Positions 1-11,800 of a stretch of DNA of 64,000 nt are shown here, piece after piece. The position numbers and the translations under genes are program-made. The number at the start of each line of letters is the position of its first letter. Position 1 is the first letter of the stretch. The stretch is from JAYODW01 sp038116745 (GTDB taxonomy: Bacteria > Pseudomonadota > Gammaproteobacteria > Ga0077536). The DNA is taken from positions 1 through 64,000 of the forward strand of contig JAYODW010000030.1 of assembly GCA_038116745.1 (NCBI GenBank). Reading direction: 5' to 3'. The notes beneath the pieces were generated by a model. It had not been told where the DNA came from and did not search any database. It worked only from the letters and a program-made list of their open reading frames with translations.

Positions 1-211
1 CTCCAACGGTGGGTCATCTGACCCGCGCACCAGTCTAAAAGAAAACGACGCGGTCAGCGCCAGCGTGCCGGACTTGACCTGCCTGGGGCTGTTTTCAGTG
101 TTGGCCAGGGGGGAACCGGCGGCAATTTGCGGCTATCCAAGGCGGCTTTTCAAACTCAGGACGCCGCCGGGCAAGTCGCCGCTTCTGCAGGCGACACCCT
201 CGGTGATGTCC

Positions 212-619
212 CGCTCACTCCCCCAGCAGCAGCTCCAGCACGCCGGCCGGCAAGCCGCGGCGTTCCGGCAGCACCGGATAAGAATTCGGGTCGAGCGGGT
301 TCGTACCCGCCGCAATCTCCCGCGTGTCGCTCCATCCGTCGTTGTCGTCGTCAAGATCAGCGTTGTTGCCGATGCCATCGTTGTCAGTGTCAAACCACTC
401 GCTTGGATCGAGCGGGAAGCGATCCACACCGTCCATAAAGCCATCGTTATCGTCGTCCGGATCGGCGTTGTTCCCGATACGGTCACCGTCCGTATCCACC
501 GTCTCCGTCGCGTCATACGGCAGCGCGTCTTCGGCATCCAGCACCCCGTCGCCGTCGGAATCAACCACCAGCGGGTCCACGGACACCGCGCTCTCTTCAG
601 CGCGACCCGTCACTATCGA
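212..619. repeat. Near-identical direct repeat, copy 1 (3' end of gene C)
   Basis: This 408-bp stretch matches 15752-16159 with 9 mismatches by my count (positions 218, 221, 242, 295, 530, 533, 581, 592 and 602), about 98% identity, with no gaps (constant offset 15540). It covers the TSP3 calcium-binding repeats and the stop codon. Identity falls to roughly 70-75% immediately upstream in the gene. Recent gene conversion between the paralogues or strong local constraint would both explain it. Confidence 0.95.
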
Positions 620-2725
620 GCCGCGGGCGATCAGTCGCGGCAAATCGCTTTCACCTATCGAGACGTTTTCAAGCGTGACCGTCTGATCAACTGCGCTCGC
701 CGTGCCCAGCCCCGCGTGATTCAGCTGCAGGATCGAGTCGACGCGTGGTTGATCGTTCTCGTCGCGGGTGACCACCGAACTGATGGACAGATAATTCGCG
801 AGCGGACCCGACTTTCCGGCAAGAACTTCAGCAAGATCAATGACATCGATCTCGCCGACTTCTGTCGCATCGCGTTGCCAACCGGAAAAGTCAGTAACCG
901 TGTCCGCAGTAGCGCCAGCGATAAAGCTAAAGCGATCGCCTCCACGTCCGCCGGTCAGGATGTTGGAACCCGGGCCTCCGCACAGCGTGTCGCCATAATG
1001 ACCACCAGTGAGCTTGTCGTTGCCTTCTCCACCATGAATCGAATTCGGAACCGCGTCAGCTCCGTGGATCGTCAGCGGAACGATCGCCAGGTTGTAGTTC
1101 CACAACCGGACGCCCTGCCAGCGCGTAGCTTGATAGTCCTGAATCAGCCGTCTCGCCTGGGCGTTGAGCGGTGTTTCGTAGATGAGGATCTCGTGCACCC
1201 GGCCATGGAAAAAATCTTCCGCCAGCGATGCTGACAGCGCCCGCGAGGCCCCGATGGTGTAGAACGAAGAGACAAGAGACCGCGCGCTCGGTTTCGCGGG
1301 AAACCTCGCGCTACCGGCGCCCAGGCGATAGTCAAGAAGTGAGCCACCAGCCGCACTGAGGAGCGTCAAAGCAGCCGTCCGACCGCCGCTCAGGGCCATT
1401 CCGCGTGGACCGGAAATCGCACGACCATTCTCCAGCACGTTCAGCTGCACTGCATCGTCCCCGGGGTCAAGGCCGATGTTGAAATCGGAGGCAGACAGCA
1501 ACGCTTGTTCGTCTTGTGCTGCGGAATCCGGCGCAAACACGGCAAAGACGGTGTAGCCGTTGCCCAGCTTGAGTTGTCGATCGTCGAGGTACAGGAATTG
1601 CCCGTCGGCGAAATTCACCGCACCCTCGCCATCGCTGCTCGGCTGCATCGCTGTGTCTGCCTGGTAAGCATCGCGTCCGGTGCCAGTCTGATCCGGCCAT
1701 TCTGCGACGGCGGCCGAGAGCTCGAGCTGCTCGGCGTCGAGCCATACGGATGGCTTCCTCGGCCAGCGCAGCATGGGCGAAAAGGCTTCAACAGCCACAG
1801 TCAACGTCTGCGCCGGCACATCTGGTGACGACAGATCATCAAGTAAAAAAACCGCGCTTGAGTTTGCAAAGCTCACGGGTACTCGAACGCTTACGTCGCC
1901 GTCGAGCATGTCGGCGTAGGTAAAAGAATCGCCGTCGGTAATGGACGTGCCGCCCAGCCGCCAGGACAGATCCTCTCCGGCGCCTGTCAGGGTAAAGCGG
2001 AGATTCGCCGGTAGCGTATCGGCGTCGATGACCGGCAGGTACACGCCAGCCTCACCGCCGGCAGTCACAACGAGCCTCGCGTCCTGCACCACGGGAACAG
2101 TATTGCGAAATCCAGGGTCGGTACTCTGTCCGAATTCCCGCAGATTGCTCAGACCGTCGCCGTCCGGATCTGCCGAGGCGTCGGCTGCATCCGCAGGGTC
2201 CAGCCCGTACAGTACCTCCCACCAGTCCGGCAGACCATCTTTGTCGGTGTCCACCGTGGGAACCTCGGTTTTGATGTCAAACCGCTGCTCCTCTCCGCGG
2301 GAATTGAAACCCGCCGTCAATCCGCCATCCTGGCCGGGATCCAGCAGGCTGGCGGGAAAACCGTTCACCGACATTGTCAAAACGGCGTAAGGGATCGGGT
2401 CAGCGCCCACAACCAGGGTCTGATTACGACTTTCCTCAGATAGGTTTGTGTGCTGATCGAGCTCCATCCGGTAGGAGTACTCGCCATCCTCTCCCACCGG
2501 GCGCAGTGTCGTTTCCAAGTTCAGAAGTTGTTGCGGATCCCGGACATTGACCAGGGTGACGCTCAGTGTGCCGCTGAAAATCTGGTTGGCGCTTCCGGCC
2601 CCAATGTTCAGCACTTTGCCGTAGAAAATCATTGGCGGCTCACTGTAGCCCGCAGCATGAGCATGCAGCGCGAAGACAAGACTCAACGCTGCAACTAACA
2701 GAAGTTGCCGACACACGCGCTCCAC
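215..2725 (-). CDS. C: secreted multidomain calcium-binding protein (TSP3 / cadherin-like / LamG / RTX)
   Basis: Predicted exported protein of 836 aa, last gene of the giant operon. I chose the GTG at 2725 because it starts directly before a signal peptide (hydrophobic run ending in an Ala-His-Ala-Ala type cleavage site near residue 24), does not overlap the upstream giant gene, and gives exactly the length of its paralogue at 15755-18265. Visible modules in order: N-terminal beta-domain, a TSP3-like pair (DTDKDGLPDWWE, DPDGDGLSNLREF; about 150-200), a cadherin/CSPG-like segment (GDSFTYADMLDGDVSV), a LamG-like domain (about 325-525), RTX-type glycine/aspartate repeats followed by GGDRFSF and a D-x-x-T-D-F strand as in RTX proteases (about 555-610), then four TSP3 calcium-binding repeats (about 715-805). 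No catalytic residues are evident. Role unknown; a calcium-stabilised surface or matrix protein acting with the giant protein is inference. The last 408 bp are nearly identical to the paralogue. Confidence 0.8.
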   Translation of the reverse strand: MERVCRQLLLVAALSLVFALHAHAAGYSEPPMIFYGKVLNIGAGSANQIFSGTLSVTLVNVRDPQQLLNLETTLRPVGEDGEYSYRMELDQHTNLSEESRNQTLVVGADPIPYAVLTMSVNGFPASLLDPGQDGGLTAGFNSRGEEQRFDIKTEVPTVDTDKDGLPDWWEVLYGLDPADAADASADPDGDGLSNLREFGQSTDPGFRNTVPVVQDARLVVTAGGEAGVYLPVIDADTLPANLRFTLTGAGEDLSWRLGGTSITDGDSFTYADMLDGDVSVRVPVSFANSSAVFLLDDLSSPDVPAQTLTVAVEAFSPMLRWPRKPSVWLDAEQLELSAAVAEWPDQTGTGRDAYQADTAMQPSSDGEGAVNFADGQFLYLDDRQLKLGNGYTVFAVFAPDSAAQDEQALLSASDFNIGLDPGDDAVQLNVLENGRAISGPRGMALSGGRTAALTLLSAAGGSLLDYRLGAGSARFPAKPSARSLVSSFYTIGASRALSASLAEDFFHGRVHEILIYETPLNAQARRLIQDYQATRWQGVRLWNYNLAIVPLTIHGADAVPNSIHGGEGNDKLTGGHYGDTLCGGPGSNILTGGRGGDRFSFIAGATADTVTDFSGWQRDATEVGEIDVIDLAEVLAGKSGPLANYLSISSVVTRDENDQPRVDSILQLNHAGLGTASAVDQTVTLENVSIGESDLPRLIARGSIVTGRAEESAVSVDPLVVDSDGDGVLDAEDALPYDATETVDTDGDRIGNNADPDDDNDGFMDGVDRFPLDPSEWFDTDNDGIGNNADLDDDNDGWSDTREIAAGTNPLDPNSYPVLPERRGLPAGVLELLLGE

Positions 2726-2826
2726 TTCATAACTGATCTGAAGCGCCGGACAGTACCTGCGGACAGCGTGCCCGCGGCGCTGCTGCGTAACAGACGCGCT
2801 GAACAGGCCACGGGTATCGCTCACCG

Positions 2827-5800
2827 TCACATACCCGAAGCGGAAAAGGTGGTGAGCTCGAGTCTTATGTCCGTCACCGTCTGGATGAAACGGTCCAGAG
2901 CGAAGTCCTGATCGCCCCTCATACTGGCTGCGGGGATAAACAGCGCCCACTTGTCATTCCACACAGAGCGGCTGAACAACGCGCTGTCAGTGTACGCCGG
3001 GTCTATCCCTGCCGGCGCACCGCTGACGGTGGGGACAGCGCGAAAATCGCCCATTCGGACCAAGCTTGCAGAGGTCCCGGTAAGCCCGTTTACCGACGAC
3101 TGATATGCAAGCTCGCTCAGATCACTAATGTTGAGCGGAAACGGCACGGGAATGCGCTGGTTGACGACTTTCCAGGCGCGGACCCTGGGCTCCTGCTGGT
3201 CGGAGTACCGCATATAGTCAAGCCCCAGAGGAACGAGGTACACGCGGGGCGTCGCGGCAAGCTCCTGCTGCCCGTCGAGGGCGACGTCGTAATCAACCAG
3301 GTTGACCCCGACTGAGCGGATCCGCGTATTGAAATTAGCGCTGCTGTAGGCCTGGTCCAACGGACCCAGCTCACGGCCGAAGAAATTACGCCCGCTGCTG
3401 ATCTCCGTGGAAAAAATTATCTTGAACCCGGGCTGCGGTAGGCCATCATTCGCCGCAAAGGGGCGGCATCTGCGGGTGAAGTCGGAGTCGCGGTTGAGAT
3501 CCGCGACCCTGGCACTGCTGAGATAGCTCTTCCATCTGGCATTCGCGTCGTCGCCATCCGGGCGGATCCTCAGCGCTTCGGTACGCAGCGAGAAAGTATT
3601 TGTTTCCCACTGCGGGTTATTGAGCCCGAGATCGCCCTTTAGAGCATCGAAGTTGGTTTTCACCTTGGCGAGTGCCTCAGCGATCCCATTGTTACCGACC
3701 TTGGGCTCGTCGCCGTCCCACTGACCGAGCTGACGCTCACGCTGCAGGGCCTCGAGAAGCGGTCGGGGGTTCGCCGGATGCCCGGGAGACAGGCTGGTCT
3801 CGTAGTCATAGGACTGGGCTGCGAGCCACGCGTATCGCAGGGCATTGTCCATTGCTTCCTCGTATTTACGTGCGGCTTCGTCCCGACTTTGTCGGATGGC
3901 CATGTCTGCATAGCGATTACGCTGGGCGCGGGCAGCGATCATCTTGTTGTAGGCTGCGCGCTCGACCAGAGCTCGCTGCGCTTCAGCCACCTCTCGGCGG
4001 AGAAGCATCCTGCTACCGACCTGCTGCTCCAGCGCACTGGCAATCGCAAAACGGTAACCACGCTCGTCAAGCAGCTCATCGCTTATCGATTTCATGAGCT
4101 CAACCAGATCGGTGAATTCCTGGTAACCGGCCAGATTGTTGCTGTTCGCGAAGGCGTTCAACTTCGCCTCGTATTCTGAGAATGTCTGGGCAATAGACGC
4201 ACCTGATGCCAGCCGACCTACCAAACCAGTGAGGCTCCCGGCTGCCGTATCAATCGCCGCCCTAAGAGGCGCAAAGACGTCAGAAGCTAACCCCACGACT
4301 GTGGGAAGGGCCATGATTGCGTTGTCCGACCTGCTTTGAATAACGCGCCCAGTGGCCTTCAATAACGTTTCAACCGCGGAGAGACTCGCGCTCTGCAGCG
4401 CGAGCGCTTTGCCTGTTCTGACGAATTCTCGACGCCACTGCTGTGACGCAAAAATCTTAATGAGTCGCGCCTCGGCCTGGGTTGCTCGATTCTGCAGGAT
4501 GTCGAGGTAGGAGTTGTAATCTTCGATTGCGCTCGCCAGCTCAACTTCGGCCCGAAGTACCCGATTGATGCCCGACTGAATTTTTCCTGGCGCCTGGCGC
4601 TGACCCCATTCGGTCGGTGCGGTAAACGCAAAGCTGCTGGCCGTGGCGATCGGGATTTCAACACACAACCGCTCAACATCATCTTCCGTCGGCTCACAGG
4701 AGCTCTCCAGATAGACCGCGTCATAAGCCCGCTTTTCGCCACCGAAGTTGGTTGCGCCGTCGGATTTTTCATCCAGCAGGTAGAAACTTTCGAATAATCC
4801 CCGTATCGCTGATGAATCGATTGTGCTCAATCCTTCGACGTCAGCAAAACTCAATCCCCCGCCCTGCGTTCCAGCTAGCGAAATCTGGGGGAGGTTGTCA
4901 CTTTGCGCTGCGCAGCCCACCTCATCTCCGGCCGTTTCACAATGTTCTCGCGACACTCTGAGCCTGACGTTGCGATACGCGCCCGATGTACCGTTTTCAA
5001 AGGGCCCCTGCGGCAGGACCTGTTCAACGCTGTTCGCCGCCAGATACATATAGGTCACGGTATCCGGTCCGGTATAGCCTTCCTTGAAAATCTTTCCGGG
5101 ACCGATAGTGCCCTCATAGGGTGTTCCAAGCAGCAAAATAAGCCTGTCTCGGTAAGCGAGATCCGTCTTAATAGCCTGCTCTTTAAGTAACTGGGTATCG
5201 TCAGCGATAACTCTCAGGTTCTGGCTGGCCGTACTGACATAATCCAGCGCCTGTCGCGCATTGCGCGCGGCTGCAAGTGCCGCGTCGTAAGTCTGCTCAA
5301 AATGCGTTTTGCGCTGCCATCCGGAGCCGGCGGTGCCGTCGAAGAAGGGATCCAGCCCGAACCGCACTGCGTCCTGATCGAGACCCAGCGGAGTCAGCCC
5401 GCCGTCGATTCCGTCGATTTCGCTCTGAAGCTCGCGCACGCTGAGCGCCAGGGTCGCCAGATCCGCCTCGGTCGTACCACGCTCCAGACGCGCAAGCCCC
5501 TCCAACGGCTCGCCCGTCTGCGAATCAACCGCATCCAGCGGTAAAATGGCGTTACCCACCATCCAGTCAAAAACACCGCTCTGTCCGGCACGGTTGGCCC
5601 ACTCAACGACGCCGAAGGCGCGCTCGGGGTCGGCCGTATCGGTATAACCCTGGGTCTGGCCATCAGGGTCGAGCACGAAAGCGTCGCGATAGGTCGCCTT
5701 CACGACCGACACCCCTACCTTGACTCTGGTGGCCGCACTGCGCGCAAAGCTCTGCTCATCAAGGAAGTCGACTTCCACCACGTTTCCCTGCCGCGCGTAA

Positions 5801-8800
5801 AGCTCCGGACGTGCCTGCCAGTCGAAGTTACTGCTGCGCAACAGCTCGTAATGCTGCTTCGCTGCAGCGAGGTACCATCCCCAGGCATCACCATGCCCCG
5901 CGGGATAAAGGGTCAAGGCGTCGCTCTCGTTGATCACGCCATCGTTGTTAATGTCTGAAATGTTGTAGTTGACGTTATAGGCAGCCTCGCCAAGTCCGCG
6001 AAAATAGTTTGGATAAATGCGGTTCTGCACGGGATAGGCATAGGGGTGATCGGTGCCGCGCAGCAGGCCCAGCTCTTCCTGCAGAAGAGTCGGTTCCTGG
6101 TTCATGAACGCGAAAACGTAAGGGTTTGCTGCAATGAGTGCGTCACTGGTGTCGCCGCTGTAGGACGCGAGGCTCAGCGAACCGTTCTGCGCATCGGCAT
6201 AGGCCTCGCTGGCGAACAGCTCGTAAAGCGTTTTCAGTCGCGTATGCGCCAGCAGTCGCGCCTGGTTGATACCGGGGTTCGCTGGTTGTCCAGCGCTCAG
6301 CTCTGCGGCGCGCCTGGCCACCGTCTCGTAGACACAGATGAGTCCAACGCTCTCGATGTAATCTTTCTCCGCGTTGAGGGCGCAGGGCCCCCGGTACGGT
6401 GCGCCGGCCTCCATCAACATGCTGCTAAATGTGGCGGGTGCATCGCCGGAAAAATCTTCTGAGTAGCGCGCCTCGTAGGGAGTAACCGCGTCCAGCACAC
6501 GCTTCACCCAACCCATGAGCAGCTGCGGCACATAGGTATACACCCCGGAGGGTTGCAGCTGCGGCGAGTTGGCCGCGCCTGCCCACTGGTACGGCACCGC
6601 CACCGCGGCATCATTCAACGGACTCGTCCAGTCAGCCGTTGCTGACCCCGAGCTGACCAGATGCCACGCGCTGTCATGGACCGAGCCACTGGTCACATTC
6701 TCATTGGTTTCTCCGGGCGGCGCAGGGTTATAGCCAGCTGCATCCTCCGCTGCGCTCAGCTCTGCAGCGTACCCGTAGCGCACATAAAAAAGCTTGTCTG
6801 ACAGCGTCACGTCAGGTCGGCCCTGGAAGCTGATCGCATCCAGTCCTGTCCCCTGCGCGTAGGGGAGCCAGCCTGTGGCAGCCGCATCATCCGGCGTTGC
6901 GAGCCCGTCCAGCGGGGCGATGTCATGCACCCACCACTGGTAGTAGATCTCTGCTGTATCCCCGCCGAAATCGCCGGTATGTTTGAGCTGCACCTTCTCG
7001 TCGAATGCGTTCCGCGGAGTCAGCACGGCGATGCTTCCACGGAAGCGCTCATCACCGAGGCGCACCACATGCAGAGTCACCGCTCCCGACGCGTCGGGAT
7101 GGTTGTTCTCCACCAGTGTCACGTAGGTCGCCTGTCCGACTGGCCAGGCAAGCGCAGCCGGGTTCGGCACGAGCGTGGCACCGGTACCCAGGCTTCTCAG
7201 CGGGCGGTAGCGCACGGAGCCGCCGGCGTCGACGGCGGCCACTTCCAGACCGAGGGGCACGACAATCCCGGCAGGGACCGCGTGCTCTTCGCCCTCATCA
7301 TCGGTATAGGTTTCAGCTCGGTTGTAATTGGTCTTCGCATAGAGCTCGCCAATCGCGCTGCTCCATTCGGAGCTGCCGCTGCCAAGCTCGCTGAGCGCGG
7401 TCACATCACTCGAGCTGAGGCGGCTGGGCTCAAGTACAGTGGGCTCCATCGGGCTCGCAGCAAGGTCAGGCGAACCGCTTTCGTAGCCATTAAGCCGACC
7501 CCGCACAATGAGCTGGGAAAGGGTGTTGTCAAAATAAAACCGTCGATTCAGCGAGCCGTAGAGGTCGTTGAAATACCAGCGCGTTCCCTCAACCGAAACC
7601 CTGTCCGGATTCTCGGGGGACAACCCGTCGGGCATCGCATCGGCGGTGTAGGCGGCATCCTGAACATCCAGCAACCGCTCGAAGCGCGCGGTGTACTCCG
7701 CTCGATTGTCCTCATCGATCACCATGCCCGGCGTCGCTGAATCAAACACGATCTCGGCCGAAGCCCAGCCGACGACCGCGGGCAAGCCTGGCGCCAGCGG
7801 GTGTTCCGCCTGGTGCTCGCCACCGCCATTGGACAGCGTCTCGCCACGCTTGAGCACAGGATAGTTCTCTTGCCAGTAAGCGCTGTATCTGGTCGCCTGC
7901 GGCACGCATGTAGTCGCGGTATAGCTGCCGAGATGCGCCGGGTCCTCGGGCAGCCAGCACACCGGCCGACCAGTCACGACAGCGTCACTGTTTTCACCAA
8001 GCCAGAAACTCTGCTCGAGCGGATACCAGAAACGGTATTCGAACTGACCAGGATTGCCGTCGACATCGCCTGCGACCGCCCAGGGCGTCCTGTTTTTGTC
8101 GCGCCATAAAGTCTGCTGTGGCACGCGCTCGCCGTTCACGGGGAACATCAGGCCCAGGTTGTCCCCGACATTCAAAGCCAGCTGAAGCCCGCCCGTCACC
8201 CGATTCAGTGGATAGATCGGCTCCACCAGCTGACCGGCGAAAATCAGTTTATCGAAGGTGTAGGCCGGGTTCGCGGGCTGCGTTATCGGGTCACCTGCAG
8301 CGTTTTTCATCAGATGAGTAGCGGGATCACGGGCAGGGAAAAAGTCCAGCGGTGTGGTGATCGTCGGATCATCCTCACTGGTCAGAAGCCCACCCATTTC
8401 GTCGACGCCGCGTGTGGTCCTGACCAGGTAAGCGCGCATGTCCCGCTCGCCTGTTGTCCGATCCGTGAACTGAGCAAGGACGAATGGCTCGGAGGTGTAT
8501 GACCCAAGCTCCCCCCGATCGGTGCGGTTGATCTGATTCTGCAGCGCAAAAAAGGCACTCTGGCCGATGTTGAGCCCATCATCACCGGTCATTAGCGCCA
8601 GATTTGAAGGCGCTACGAGTGCATGCTCCTCATTGGGATTAAAGCCTGGTTGTGCGCGGTCAGGCTGGTTGTATACGGCCAGATCAGCGTAGACCGCTGG
8701 ATCGAAGACCAGCTGAGGCTGCGGCACGGCCAGGTCCTGTCCATAGCCCTCACTGCCGAGCTGGCTGGCGATGTAAATCACAGGAGCCGTCGCCTGCGGC

Positions 8801-11800
8801 GGAAAATCGACGGTGTCGTAGTGCACCATGACATGCGGCCAGCCGACCGGAGGATGCAGGCTGCTGCCCTGATCGGCACCTGGGTTCTCGTAGTATCCGA
8901 TACTCAGACGGCGCCCGGTCTCCGCGGTAAACAGACCGCTCCAGTTCACCGGGTAGACGGGTCCCCACTGGCCGACCGCCGCGGTACGGTCATACAGAAA
9001 AGCGTTGTAATTCGACACCTCGTTGAGGATGTATCCGGAGCCATAGCCGGCGGTATCCCATACTTCCCCGCGGATCCGGGAGGCAACTATCTGGGGCTCG
9101 CCATCCTGATAGTTGATAGGCTGCCCGGCCTCATCGAACGCGGGCAGTGATGTCACCACCCGCACGGCGACGTTTTCTCGCGCCGGGTCACCAACGGCGA
9201 TTCCGCTCGTCGGCAAAAAGCTGAAGACCAGAACGCTGCGGCTATTGGCCGAAGTCTCGGTGAAGCGGGGCCCGATGGCGGCTGAAGTATCGACCGCGGC
9301 AGTGTTCTGTTCCGAGAACCCCAGCCGAAGAAATTTCCAACGATCCACATTTGCGGGATCGAGGTCGACCGGCATCGGCGATGCCGGCTGCGGTGAGACG
9401 AGATAACGATAATGCGCGCCCGGGGCCGCGGGGAAAACCTGCGCGTCAGTAGGCGCGAAGGTATGAGTCGTGACGTAATCCGGTGCTTCGCCCTGGTAGT
9501 CCCCGTTCTCTTCCTCCCAGAAGCTGAAATCGCGCCGGACATCGGGGAAATCCGCGACGACCTCGAGGTGGTATGTCTCGAGGGTGTTGCGGTCTTTCAG
9601 CTCTACGACAAAAGTCCCCGGCTTGAGAGGATAGAACTTGCGGCCGGGTACATCCCACTGCCAGGGGTCACCGTTTCCCGCAGACCAGCCCGGCTCATCC
9701 AGCAAGAGGTCCGGCGGTGTAACGGATGGTTTGACATTCGCTGTGAGCGCCACCAGGGCGGCGCCATCGGGCAAATCCGGGGTCAGCTGCAGATTCAGAG
9801 CGGCCATACTCGAGAGATCGAGGCTCTCCCCGATGCCAAGCCGTGCGCGAAACCGCGTAGGCGCGTAATTCAGCTGTATCCGTCCTGAGTCAGAGACATT
9901 GGTGATGGTTGCGCCTTTGGCGACTGCGCCATCGCGGTCGGTATTTCTCAGTGAGCCAATATCGAACGGGCCGAAATTGCCTAAGGCTCCGCTGACGCTC
10001 TGGAAGGTGTAACGTCGATCCTGGGTACGGAAGGCTGTACCGAAACTCAGGCTGTCACCCGCGGGGATCCACTTTTTCTGCACGGTCACGACGCCACCAC
10101 CCAGCGGCGTTTTTTCCGTCGTGGAGCCATCGTTGTTGCCACTTCCAGCGTCGAGATACGGAAGCTCCGTGATCTCGCTGAGCATGCTTTCCGGAGCGCC
10201 CATGGCCAGAACGTCGATCTGGAATGGAAACACTTTGTCCCATAACCAATACACGCCGACATAATCGGAAAGTTCGCCTTGCTCGGCGGGATCGATGTTC
10301 TGGGTGCCACCTGCTGTGCTGGGGAGCTCCCTGAAATGAAAGCCCGGCAGGACCGCAGCTGCGATTCCGGCGCCCGCCTTATTGGTTGGGAAAATGGCAG
10401 CAAAATTGCGCGGTTCAAACTGAATACCGCCGCCCTCGGTCGACACCATCTGTGCGCCCCCCAAGAAGAGCTGGTCCCGAGCCGTCAATCGGAGTGTCGA
10501 CAGGGCAAAATCCTGCCTTTCCAGGCTGGCGTCCTGGGAAGCGTATTGAAGGGTCAATGACCTGCCTCCTTTGTCGAACACACTAACCTCGACGGTATGG
10601 TTGCCCTCGTCCAGGAACAGCGCTTCCTCAAGCGGCTGCGCCTCAGCGTTCTGTACATCAACGAAGCCCATAGGACGGCCATCGATCAGAAGCCGCCCGC
10701 CGTCTCCTGCGGTCATCCAGAACCTGTAGATGCCGGCGCGCTCGATTTGCAGCTGTGAGCGCAACGTCCAGCCGTAATAACCGGTGGCCGCATCCGCCGC
10801 AGGAACGCTGCTCTCATCGGGCAAGGTGAAGCCGGCCTGAATGGACGCGTCTTCCAGCGCGAAAGTTTCCGTGTCGGCCACGCTGTCGGGCTCGGCTGTG
10901 CCGCGCCGCCGCTCGATATAAACGCCTGACGAAAGCTGCGGCAGTAGATCAAACGGCAACTCGAGGGCGAGCGCAGCGTTACCCGCTCCGATCAGGTGTT
11001 GCGACCGGGCACTGCGAACCTTGGCCTTGCTGAGCGCGGTCCTCCATATTCGGAGATTATTCAGCCCGCCGGCAAAGAAAGCTTCCGCGCTCCCGCCGTC
11101 TTCCTGTTGCCTCGCACCCACCATGATTGACGCTGTGCCTGAGAGGTTCAGTGCGGGACTTTGGGGACCAGCTACGACCCTTCCATCCCGGTAGAGCGTC
11201 ACGGTGTCTGCCGTCATATCACTGACCACTGCCCAGTGATGCCAGCTGTGGTCGCTCAGTGCCACCGGCGCTACGACCGCGTTCACGCTGTCAGAAACCG
11301 CGAACGCGCCGGAAGCGTTAAACCCGGCTAAAACATGGGCATCATCCGCAGATGCGAGCTCGACGAGCGTCTGCTCCGCGCTCACCTCGGTGCTCTCGCG
11401 GCGAACCCAGAATTCAAGCGAGAAGCTTCCGTCAACACCGATCAGGTCGCCAACCGGCGCTTGCGAGTAAAGATGGTCTCCGCTCCCGGAGAGCTGCAAA
11501 GACCGCTCGGGCGGACTGTGGGCGTTTTCGATCACATACCCAGCCGGCTGGAATTTCACGCCGTCGCCCTCTATTCCGGCGTACACAACAGAGCTGAAGT
11601 TGTACCCCTGCGGCCTCCAGTTGCGTCCTAACTGGTCGACTTCGGGCGTCACCGCAGAAGCAGCGAGACCTTCGACGGAATCAGTACCCGCATCGATCAG
11701 CGCCAGGTACTCCAGCGACCAGCGCCAAATGACGATCAGGTTTTCCGTGAGTTCGATAGTCGCCCCGGGCTCGATCGACTGCCCGTTGCTGGAGCCGCCG

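Noticed and set aside
11..24. Inverted repeat GGGTCA-TC-TGACCC near the window start as a terminator for the giant operon
   Set aside because: Two-base loop and no T-run; too short to support a terminator, and its real context lies partly outside the window.
65..1234. Long open frame on the plus strand (389 aa) opposite gene C
   Set aside because: Antisense to the well-supported signal peptide/LamG/TSP3 gene; the periodic Asp-rich repeats in GC-rich DNA leave the opposite strand open. Composition (Arg/His/Val-rich) is not protein-like.
2726..2950. Extended N-terminus of gene C reaching 2950
   Set aside because: It would overlap the 3' end of the giant gene by over 120 bp, has no signal-peptide character, and the GTG at 2725 gives exactly the length of the paralogue.
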